Shown here: positions 1 to 7,038 of the stretch, piece after piece
How the letters are laid out: every line of letters starts with the position of its first letter
Numbering within the stretch: the stretch's first letter is position 1
Origin: Conidiobolus incongruus B7586
Taxonomy: Eukaryota; Entomophthoromycota; Entomophthoromycetes; Entomophthorales; Conidiobolaceae
DNA length: 11,203 nucleotides
Assembly (NCBI GenBank): GCA_000697335.1
Contig: JNEM01012966.1
Span: 1-11,203, forward strand
Direction: 5' to 3'
Program-made: the position numbers and the translations under genes
Notes under the pieces: generated by a model
Database searches by the model: none
What the model was told of the DNA's origin: nothing
What the model saw: only the letters and a program-made list of their open reading frames with translations

Positions 1-523
1 AATAAAAATTAATTATATTATAAAAAATTTTTATAATTTCTGAATAAATAATATTTTATATATTGGAGTGTATTAAGATTAATACAAGTAAAGATTATTT
101 AATAAATATTAAATTCAAATATTTAATTATAATATAGTTATTTTAAATATGAAATAATTATTATTATAATCTAATGATAAAAAATATTATAATTAGCTTA
201 ATTTAATATTAAAATTTATTAAATCTAGATATGAAAATAGATTAATACTTGGAATTGAAAATTATATCAGAAATTTTATTCTATATCTATTGAAATATAA
301 CTTATGAAATAAAATAAAGTATTTACTTAAAAAAGTAACATACCAGAATTTCAAGTTTGATTTTTATTAATCCTGAAACATCCATTATAACTTAAAATTA
401 AGCTTGATAGTTTTATTTTTTTTATAATATTGTTAAATAATATTTATTTAACAGTAATATATAACTATTGGTATAAAAACATTATTTATCTAATTTTGAA
501 AAAAAAATATTATATTACTAGAT
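1..523. other. AT-rich flank downstream of the phosducin-like gene, no gene seen
   Basis: I see no open frame with protein-like content, no tRNA-like fold and no mobile element in this stretch. It is the 3' side of the minus-strand phosducin-like gene, so its right end probably holds that gene's 3' untranslated region and polyadenylation site. The only clear structure is the inverted repeat at 428-456. Confidence 0.6.
428..456 (-). repeat. Inverted repeat (hairpin) in the 3' flank of the phosducin-like gene
   Basis: TGTTAAATAA at 431-440 and TTATTTAACA at 444-453 are perfect reverse complements separated by three bases (TAT). A G-T pair and two further pairs extend the stem to 13 positions. 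It starts about 68 nt after the stop codon of the minus-strand gene, so it could fold in that transcript's 3' end. All-AT stems are easily formed by chance in DNA this AT-rich, so a role in 3' end formation is only a suggestion. Confidence 0.5.
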
Positions 524-1306
524 TTATTCTAGCTCTGTAAGATTAATAATCTTTAAACCATTTAATATTTTTTCAATATCTAAAATTGGAAAATATTAAT
601 ATATATTGGGATATTGTAAATATATATTACCTTGTTCATTAAGTTTGAGATCACCGTTAGGAAGTCTAAGTCCAGCTAATTGTTGAACAGGCTCTCCATT
701 ATCATAAATGATAAGGGTAGGTAAATTTTTATCAGGATAATTTTCAATACACATATCACTTATAATTTTACATATTTTGATAAATTTGTATTTTTTAGCC
801 AAATTAGCAAGAATTTGGTTTAACAATCTGCAAGCTTCAAACCTATCAATATATTAATACTAGCTGCATAGTATCCAGTATTAATCAATTACGAATCTTT
901 ATATAAATGAACAATTACCGCATTTTCTTTACTGGCTTCAGTGACTTCTCTAACGAAATCAGGCTTAGAAATATGATATACTTCACCAAATCTAGATCTT
1001 AAAGCTTCAGCTTTCATTTCAGCGATACGTTGTTGTCTAAAAACATATTCAGAACACCGTTCAATATATAGAAATATATATTCGTTACCTATAAGCTAAT
1101 AAAGCCCTGTCATCTTCCAAATCCTCAAGTTCATCAAGTTCATCCAAATCTAAACCTTCAAAACGACCACTCTCTTCAGCTAATTTGGCTTCAACAGCTT
1201 CTTCGATAGCTTGCTCTAAAATTTCCAATTCAGAAGGGCCTTTGGGAGGTAAAATCCCTTTTTCTCTTAGAATATCATTCCATTCAGTATCTTCGTTAGG
1301 ATTCAT
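524..1306 (-). CDS. plp2: Phosducin-like protein (PLP2/PDCL3/VIAF type), four exons
   Basis: Members of this family are cytosolic co-chaperones that bind the chaperonin CCT/TRiC and help fold actin and tubulin; the yeast member is PLP2. I reconstruct four exons on the minus strand: 1306-1089, 1036-893, 842-631 and 579-524, giving 209 residues and a TAA stop at 526-524. The introns are 52, 50 and 51 nt, begin GTAACG, GTAATT and GTAATA, end TAG, and lie in phases 2, 2 and 1; lengths and frames agree exactly. The N-terminus has the family signature DTEWNDILREKGILPPK (about residues 6-22), then a very acidic helix (about 50-68). The thioredoxin-like fold follows, with RFGEVYHIS, VIVHLYKDS and the loop NYPDKNLPTLIIY (about 155-167). 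Human PDCL3 is about 239 residues, so the C-terminus is short, ending soon after the last helix. The start has a TATA box 54 nt upstream and A at -3. Family assignment is firm; orthology to PLP2 rather than another paralogue is likely. Confidence 0.93.
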
Positions 1307-1360
1307 TTTATTATATTGTTAATTAAATATCAGTAATTATAATTAATTCTTAGTCATTAA

Positions 1361-1370
1361 TATTTATATA
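1361..1370 (-). promoter_or_regulatory. TATA box of the phosducin-like gene
   Basis: The minus strand reads TATATAAATA here, 54 nt before the ATG at 1306. The same ten bases occur before the homeobox gene, and the core TATAAATA before all four genes. Single matches are expected by chance in this AT-rich DNA; shared position is the argument. Confidence 0.6.
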
Positions 1371-1829
1371 CTATTTTTTTGTTTAATGGGATTTTGTTTT
1401 ACATCATACATATTCGAAAATTTACTCATTCTTTATTTTCCAAGCCCTTGTAAAATCTTAAATTAATTTCTTAGTATACTAAAATTAATTTTTTTGGTTA
1501 TTAAATTTTTAAATACTAATATTATTTGACATACTAACTGTTCATGATATTTTATAATTTAATGACTAATTAATATAATTATTTTGTTGAAAATTTAATT
1601 TATATTTTGAAAATTATGTCACGTGATTCAATTTTAATGAAATTTTAAGTTTGAAATAAAAATTTGTTGGTTAAATAAAATAATTATAAATTTAAAAATA
1701 GATAATTAATTAAATAAATTATATTATATAATATTTACTCTGTTTCAAATTTTAGATAACAAAGTGATTGATTCCTTATGATGTCTTATTAAAAATCAAA
1801 TTTGATCAATCTTAAACACAAAAATAGCC
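1371..1829. other. AT-rich spacer upstream of the phosducin-like gene, no gene seen
   Basis: This stretch is nearly all A and T with short runs of T. I find no coding signal on either strand and no repeat that stands out. It contains CACGTG at 1620-1625 (gtCACGTGat), an E-box core of the type bound by bHLH factors; in this composition a GC-bearing palindrome is uncommon, but the single site is too far from a start for a firm claim. Confidence 0.4.
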
Positions 1830-1853
1830 ATCTGTTAATGAGAATTAACAGAT
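1830..1853. repeat. Perfect 10-bp inverted repeat with GAGA loop
   Basis: ATCTGTTAAT (1830-1839) and ATTAACAGAT (1844-1853) are exact reverse complements around GAGA (1840-1843). In a plus-strand RNA, GAGA would be a GNRA-type tetraloop; in DNA the dyad could be a site for a dimeric protein. It lies about 40 nt before a TATA-like box at 1895. Confidence 0.6.
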
Positions 1854-1894
1854 ATCAAATAATAGTTATACCAAGAAAAATTTTGTTTAAATGA

Positions 1895-1903
1895 TATATA
1901 AAA
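1895..1903 (+). promoter_or_regulatory. TATA-like box, upstream copy
   Basis: TATATAAAA reads on the plus strand where no plus-strand gene is established. An identical copy lies 100 nt further on. It could serve the composition-shifted stretch that follows, or be chance in AT-rich DNA. Confidence 0.25.
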
Positions 1904-1954
1904 ACTAAGGGCTTAAGAATATAATGGAAAGAGTAAGATATGATACTTGAATAT

Positions 1955-1968
1955 ATCAAATATTTGAT
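1955..1968. repeat. 14-bp perfect palindrome
   Basis: ATCAAATATTTGAT is its own reverse complement, lying between the two TATATAAAA boxes. It has no loop, so it is more likely a protein-binding dyad than an RNA hairpin, if it means anything. Confidence 0.45.
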
Positions 1969-1994
1969 TTCGGCACTTCAATTTCTCGCTTAAA

Positions 1995-2003
1995 TATATA
2001 AAA
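1995..2003 (+). promoter_or_regulatory. TATA-like box before a short open stretch
   Basis: TATATAAAA stands 37 nt before the ATG at 2041, a distance similar to that seen for the four real genes (39-67 nt). It is the best reason to suspect a plus-strand transcript here, but the downstream frame is short. Confidence 0.3.
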
Positions 2004-2010
2004 GAAATGA

Positions 2011-2124
2011 ACGTTGCTTAAGGTGTTTGAGGCTAAGATAATGTCACATTTAAACTTCCCTCATTTAGCAACTGAAGCCAATATAAGTCATCTTGGATCA
2101 ATATTACTATTATTTGATATTTAA
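2011..2124 (+). other. Possible small coding stretch or gene relic, first part
   Basis: The frame is open from 2011, with an ATG at 2041 giving 27 residues (MSHLNFPHLATEANISHLGS and seven more) and a TAA at 2122-2124. Local G+C is 22 of 60 at 2041-2100, twice the spacer level, and the residues have a balanced, protein-like mix. No GT donor precedes the stop in a way that clearly extends the frame. I do not recognise the peptide. It may be a short protein, the first exon of a gene I cannot assemble, a decayed gene, or a non-coding RNA. Confidence 0.25.
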
Positions 2125-2192
2125 AATCTGAGTAAAATATCAGCTTTTAGGTTATATTCATTCATAGTAACCATTGATATAAAAAAACATAA

Positions 2193-2423
2193 TACTTATT
2201 TTACTATGACTGTTTCGAAAAACTCGATCTGATTGACAAATACATGATGTTTTACTAATCGGAACAAGATGTAAATGAAGATTTGATTAAACCCGAATTC
2301 AAACTATCCATAAAATAATTATAGATTTATTTAGAGGAATTGATAATTATATTAATGAAAGGAGAAGTTCAGTTAAAATTTAATATTTAGAGGGATGAAA
2401 CAAGTTGATAAGGTTTCATCCCT
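2193..2423 (+). other. Possible small coding stretch or gene relic, second part, ending at a hairpin
   Basis: From 2193 the plus strand reads protein-like in one frame for 21 codons (including DCFEKLDLIDKYMMFY), meets a TAA at 2256-2258, and continues in the same frame for 19 codons (SEQDVNEDLIKPEFKLSIK) to a TAA at 2316-2318. A GTAAATG donor at 2271 and a TATAG acceptor ending at 2324 would define a 54-nt intron, the size of the confirmed introns nearby, after which another frame stays open to the TAG at 2388-2390, beside the hairpin. G+C is 19 of 60 at 2221-2280. The in-frame stop and lack of a recognised family mean this could equally be a relic or non-coding RNA. Both strands read plausibly in places, so I do not call a gene. 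Confidence 0.22.
2391..2423. repeat. Strong 11-bp inverted repeat between convergent transcripts
   Basis: AGGGATGAAAC (2391-2401) and GTTTCATCCCT (2413-2423) are perfect reverse complements around an 11-nt loop. Five of eleven pairs are G-C, which is striking in DNA of about 20% G+C, so chance is a poor explanation. It lies 140 nt beyond the stop of the minus-strand zinc-finger gene and at the end of the possible plus-strand unit. It could be a 3' end element, a folded RNA, or a protein-binding dyad. Confidence 0.7.
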
Positions 2424-2563
2424 TGAGATAATATCATAAAATTTTCATTATATCCTTGATGATATTTTAATAATGATGTACAATTTGGTATTAAATATAC
2501 ATTTTTAGTGATTCCTGCACTTGGGTTAGTATTATTGCAATGGTTTTTATGCCTCGCTATTAA

Positions 2564-3127
2564 TTAGTAAGGTTGATGACAATACGTTTGAAGAGAATAA
2601 TTATAAGACTGAAGATGTTTAGCTTGCTCTTTAAGGGCATTTCGAAGTGCTTGGAATTCTTGAGGCATCCTTTTAGGTCCGTGTCCTTTGCTCACAATAT
2701 GTGCATTTAAGTGATTTAAAGCGCCATAAGCTTTTTCACATCCTGGATGAATGCAAGGATATCTACGAGCTATTTCATGCGATCTCCTACGAGGCCTCTT
2801 CATAATTGATGAAGAGATCTTTTGAGGGAAAATAGGGGCGATAGGAATTGATTTTTGGCAAGGAATTGGATAACTCAACTTGAGGAGGTTTTGAACCGAC
2901 GGAAGCTGCTGGTAATGGTTATTTCTAGAAGATTGATCACTATTTTGAGCAAATGGTAAAAATCCTTCAGCAAAAGAAGGGAGACGATGCTGCGTTACGG
3001 GAGTGTGGCATTCAGAGATAGAAGATGAAGAAGTGGGAGAGTACATATGAGAGCTTGTGCGCTTTAAGTTATCGAGGTTGGTGGAAGATAAGCTCAATTG
3101 TTTCAAGGCAAAGGCTGAAGAATGCAT
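2564..3127 (-). CDS. Single C2H2 zinc-finger protein, probable transcription factor
   Basis: A complete, intronless 187-residue protein, probably a nuclear DNA-binding regulator. One C2H2 finger spans residues 123-149, with zinc ligands C125, C130, H143 and H149 (C-x4-C-x12-H-x5-H). The finger contains the run KAYGALNHLNAHIVSKGHG followed by KRMPQEF; fingers with LNHLNAH and a trailing HGxKRxPxEF are widespread in fungal regulators, from what I know of the family. A basic run KRPRRR (110-115) just before it is a likely nuclear localisation signal. The N-terminal half is low-complexity and Ser/Gln/Pro-rich, and carries two LPS motifs, RLPSFAEGFLPF (48-59) and QLPSVQNLLKL (74-84). A glutamine-rich helix follows the finger (about 157-173). 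A single finger alone binds DNA weakly, so the basic flank or a partner probably helps. The start is supported by a TATA box 67 nt upstream. Target genes cannot be read from sequence. Confidence 0.85.
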   Translation of the reverse strand: MHSSAFALKQLSLSSTNLDNLKRTSSHMYSPTSSSSISECHTPVTQHRLPSFAEGFLPFAQNSDQSSRNNHYQQLPSVQNLLKLSYPIPCQKSIPIAPIFPQKISSSIMKRPRRRSHEIARRYPCIHPGCEKAYGALNHLNAHIVSKGHGPKRMPQEFQALRNALKEQAKHLQSYNYSLQTYCHQPY

Positions 3128-3194
3128 TTGAAATGGAGCCGAGTGGATAGATATAACTAAACTAGTGATAATGGTGAAGATGGTGCAAGAAGGA

Positions 3195-3202
3195 TATTTA
3201 TA
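3195..3202 (-). promoter_or_regulatory. TATA box of the zinc-finger gene
   Basis: The minus strand reads TATAAATA (within CCTATAAATATCC), 67 nt before the ATG at 3127. It stands out because its surroundings are richer in C than the usual spacer. Confidence 0.65.
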
Positions 3203-3420
3203 GGTGATATGGTGTTTGGGATTAGTAACTCTTATTTGCTGAAAAGAGCGATGGTGTGTGATAAGTTTATTTCAACTGAATTTGGGCGAAGAGAAGGGAG
3301 AATAAGGGGACGGTTGACATTAGGTTTTAACAAATGGGAAATTTATCTGGAGAAGTAAGATTTAATGTTTGAGATCACTATGATTGAGGTGCAGCAATCA
3401 ATCAACTAAAACCATTAAAA
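3203..3420 (-). promoter_or_regulatory. Pyrimidine-rich, G+C-raised upstream region of the zinc-finger gene
   Basis: Counting the plus strand over 3181-3360 gives 55 G against 12 C, so the sense (minus) strand is rich in C and T. G+C is 25 of 60 at 3241-3300 and falls to spacer level by about 3420. The sense strand contains CCCCT at 3309-3305, the core of the stress-response element bound by Msn2/4-type factors in yeast; one copy is weak evidence. No long frame is open here, so I read it as a promoter or, if transcription starts further upstream than the TATA box suggests, as a pyrimidine-rich 5' leader. Confidence 0.5.
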
Positions 3421-4270
3421 ATAGTAGGTTATTAAACCATATTTTAATATTTATCTCAATGCGCATTTTTTCATTCATATATGTATCACTACCTATACAC
3501 ATTCAGGCACTTGGATAATAAAAAGCTGATAGGTTTATGTGACAAAATATTTCATGATTTCATATTCTATCATATCCATAGCCTAAAATTAAAGTCTAAA
3601 TTTAAAATAAACTGATCTTTTTAATCAATTAAGATCATATTTTTAGCTCAAGTTTAATAGTTTACTAGAATGCTTCATATATTAATTTTAATTAATTCAC
3701 ATAGTAACTTTATTTTGTATCCCTTATTTAATACAGCTCCTTAATGAAACACATTAACTTACTAAAAATTTGATTAAAAAATTGGTTGATTTCTCCCTCA
3801 AAATTTATTCATTGAATACAAAATTGGATAATATTAAAGAATTTAGTAATATTCATTTATTTGATTTACTTTAGTAGCCTATTAAACTTTAAGAAGACTA
3901 ACTTTGTTGATTGGTTAAAATTAATTAGGATTTTAATAATATTCAATATAAGCACAAATATAGAAATATCAAATCACCATTTTTATTAAAATTCATATAT
4001 TTTATATAGCATGGTTATAATATAAAGAATGATGTAAAAATTACATTCAATTTTAACATATTATTCAATGATTTATAAATATATTACGTATTCATAAATA
4101 TAAGTTCTATTTATTAATAAGAATTTTATCGTCAATATCATTTATCTTGGAAATTATTTATAATTGTGATTTTACTAGGAATAGTAATTTGACATCAACC
4201 TAAAATAAAAGTTTAAAGGAGAATTTTCATCTTAAATATAGTTAATAAATTGAGTCTAACTATATATAAT

Positions 4271-4288
4271 TGAAAAAGTGGTTTTTCA
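4271..4288. repeat. Short hairpin, 7-bp stem
   Basis: TGAAAAA (4271-4277) and TTTTTCA (4282-4288) pair around GTGG. Such AT stems are common by chance here, so it is recorded only as structure. Confidence 0.3.
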
Positions 4289-5535
4289 TCTGAATTGAAT
4301 ATATCAACATGCGATGATCGATAATTAAAGATATTGGTAGTGAAATATTCATATTAAAATGAAATTATTTTTCCTAGAATTTGATACTTGAACTTGTTTA
4401 TTGAATCTGTTTCTTTATTCAAACTTTTCTGTTAAAAAATTAAGAAATCACTAAAATCAGCAAAAAATTATTAAAATAGTAATTGATTTTATGCTAGAAT
4501 ATATTACCCAAATTGAAACTATATTTTCAACTCTAATTTTATCCGTGACTATAAAAGTTAACATCTTTAGATTCAATCTTATAAATTAGTATGATAGCCA
4601 GTAATCAAATTTGATTTAATTAAATTCATTACATTTTTTCAATAATTTAATGCTACAAAAGAACAGGATTATTCAAATAATTTATTATTCATATAATTCA
4701 ATATTTGAAAAATTGATCAAATTCCAAAAATATATTATGATGAATAATGAGTTTGCAAAATTAACCAAAAAATTGAAATTATAGTTTTTTTTCCTCTATA
4801 ATATTAGCTAGTAACGATTATTTCCTCATTATGTATACTTATATGACTATATATTTCAAACTTTCGAATGATGAGAATAGTAATGCTCATAAACATAACA
4901 CCTTTATTTATAATCACTCAAACTTCATATAAAGGGTGATAATATACTTAGTAGCTTAAATTACATAAAAACTATACATGATTGTAAATGACTACTTAAG
5001 TTGTATTATTTTCAAATACGCATATTATGTTTTATTACCCAAAGATCGGGTACTTAATATTCAAAAAAATTAAAAAAAATAATATTCATTTAGGAACCAA
5101 ATTATTACCAAATTTGAAAACATTACCTTTTATGCATATTTACATACCAAAAAAATGATCATTATAAATTTTTAGCATAAATGGCTACAAGTACCCCTTC
5201 CTATTGATAAAGAATACTATTACTTAAACTACTTAATACTACCAATTATTTAATGTTGACAAGAGCTTTAAATTGATCAACTCCAACCTTCTAACCTTGA
5301 GAGTATCGATTATTTTAGTGATAATATGATGTACCTATTAAAGGATAAAATACCGAATTTTTATATAAATTTATATTATAATATATATCTATATAGTAAA
5401 ATGTACTAGCTTACCATTCGGCTTACATCAATAGTCCTCTATATACCAATTATGTAATTTGTTATATTTAAATCTACTCCAGTTTATTTGATATTACAAA
5501 TCTCATTTAACATGTTTGGATTGAAAAAGAATAAA

Positions 5536-5571
5536 GGGCAAAATAAACTATCGGCAAATTACCATGGCAAA
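5536..5571 (+). repeat. Three GGCAAA copies in 36 bp
   Basis: GGCAAA occurs at 5537-5542, 5553-5558 and 5566-5571. A hexamer with three G/C bases should be rare in this composition, so three in 36 bases is notable. The core matches the last six bases of the yeast proteasome-associated control element GGTGGCAAA, but the first bases do not match and no gene lies close. Confidence 0.35.
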
Positions 5572-5758
5572 GATATTTATCCTAATATATCTATTTAATC
5601 TATTTAATTATTATTATATACTAAATATTGAAGTAGATATGTTATTTCTTAATTAAGGTATAATTATATTAAACACTCTCGATAATATGGATACAAATTA
5701 CAATCAATGTAAATGTAGATATTTGTATAATTATAATATTAGTTGTAAATACGATTAT

Positions 5759-5777
5759 AAGAGCCAAAGTGGCTTTT
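5759..5777 (+). repeat. Small hairpin followed by pyrimidines
   Basis: AAGAGCCA (5759-5766) pairs with TGGCTTTT (5770-5777) around AAG, with one G-T pair. Three adjacent G-C pairs make it firmer than most hairpins nearby. No transcript is known to need it. Confidence 0.3.
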
Positions 5778-6034
5778 CCATTATAGATTTTCAGGAATAA
5801 AACCATTTAATATCATATATTTAATCATCCTTAATCTCATTTTATTTTGAATAAATCGTTTGTACATTGATGTAATTATTGATTAAAAATTCGATTTGAC
5901 TATAAATAATCTATATGATTTTAAACATCATCAAATATTCAAATCAATGACATAGTAAAATAAGCTTTATTTAGAATTTATATATTCCCAAATATCAGGA
6001 CTGCTTGATATCAAAATAAATACCAATCGCGGCT

Positions 6035-6069
6035 AATTGAAGTAGACCAAGTTAAAGCTGGCTACAATT
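6035..6069. repeat. Imperfect stem in a small G+C-raised island
   Basis: AATT, GTAG and CCA (6035-6038, 6042-6045, 6047-6049) pair with TGG, CTAC and AATT (6059-6069), leaving a 3-nt and a 1-nt bulge and a 9-nt loop. The island 6001-6060 has 21 G+C of 60. It is not a tRNA fold. Confidence 0.3.
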
Positions 6070-6936
6070 CAAATACGTATCCATATTTATAGTATATTTG
6101 ATAACTTTGTAATTATCAAAATGTGATTGTTTTTATTTAGTAAATTTGCTATTACAAGATGGTAATATTCACTCAAATCCTGAAAAATAATATGAATATA
6201 TGTTGTATACCTCTGCATCACCCATAAGTAATACTTTACTCACTTATTAATCAAATAAATTTAACTCAAATATTTCTCACATTGGCCAAATTGTACCGAT
6301 CTCATTCTAACAATATAATAAATTTAATCATTTTACCCAAGTAATAAATCAATTTCCTTTTTGAGAGGTACTGGCTTATAATCGATTATTTTTATTTATT
6401 ATTCATTCTCATCTCATATATTTCTCTCAATTGAATTAAATTTAGTATATTTCACATAATTATATACCTACATTATGATCAACATATCTTAATAAAAACC
6501 TTCACATTTATTGATAATTCTTCATAATAAAATATATATTAACTCAAGGACTTGTTTTTTATTGATAATTTTATACTTTTATAATGATTATATATCATAC
6601 TTCAGATTTGATGTTGTTATATATTCAGTAAATATAATTACTCAACAAATCAATACAAAATTTTTCAAAGGTATTTAGAATTGAATAAGGATATTAATAT
6701 AAATTAATAGATAAAATTTATAGTGTACTAATTTTGAATAATTATTAATGTATTATAACTAACATTTAATAAACAATCGTTATTAAACAGCATGTTAGTC
6801 ATTAATATATCATACTTAATAACTTTTATAAAATATTAATTTAATATAACAAATGAAAAAAAATATCCCATAAATCCATAAAATAGTTTTGGAATATTTG
6901 TAGAACTAATGAAAATTTTAAGCATAACACAAGTGA

Positions 6937-6968
6937 AAAGTTTTAGTGGAAACTTTATATGATCCACT
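6937..6968 (+). promoter_or_regulatory. Overlapping inverted repeats in the ADE2 promoter
   Basis: AAAGTTT (6937-6943) pairs with AAACTTT (6950-6956), and AGTGGA (6945-6950) pairs with TCCACT (6963-6968). The two pairings share bases, so both cannot form together. The second ends 10 bases before the TATA box, a typical place for an activator or repressor site. Purine genes in yeast are controlled by Bas1/Bas2, but I see no clear Bas1 site (TGACTC) here. Confidence 0.4.
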
Positions 6969-6978
6969 CTATCAGCCA

Positions 6979-6986
6979 TATAAATA
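6979..6986 (+). promoter_or_regulatory. TATA box of ADE2
   Basis: TATAAATA lies 52 nt before the ATG at 7039, matching the spacing at the other genes in the window. Confidence 0.65.
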
Positions 6987-7038
6987 ATTCAGTTGACTGT
7001 TATTAATTCGTATTTTATAATAACATTTAATTATCAAA

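Larger units (their letters stand above)
3421..6930. other. Gene-poor AT-rich region, about 3.5 kb
   Basis: I find no long open frame, no spliceable coding pattern I can defend, no tRNA-like T-arm and no terminal repeats or transposase-like content. Composition is close to 80% A+T with small islands of higher G+C near 5281-5340 and 6001-6070. Small structures inside it are listed separately. It may contain distant regulatory DNA of the flanking genes, unrecognised non-coding RNAs, or only neutral sequence. Confidence 0.5.

Noticed and set aside
2256-2258. In-frame TAA within a protein-like stretch, as a sign of an altered genetic code
   Set aside because: The four real genes end with TAA and read normally without internal TAA, so a changed code is not supported; relic, intron or chance are simpler.
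3267-3320. Short minus-strand frame of 17 residues (begins MSTVPLFSLLFAQ) upstream of the zinc-finger gene
   Set aside because: It lies upstream of the TATA box, has no donor site linking it to the main frame, and is short enough to be chance in pyrimidine-rich DNA.
5036-5052. TACCC/GGGTA hairpin
   Set aside because: Only five pairs with no context; kept out of the feature list.
3421-6930. Search for tRNA genes, terminal repeats or transposase remnants in the gene-poor region
   Set aside because: No T-arm-like motif with matching stems, no paired long repeats and no protein-like frame of useful length were found by eye.
6992-6999. TTGACTGT as a possible Bas1/Gcn4 site in the ADE2 promoter
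   Set aside because: It differs from the TGACTC core and sits between the TATA box and the start codon, an unlikely activator position.
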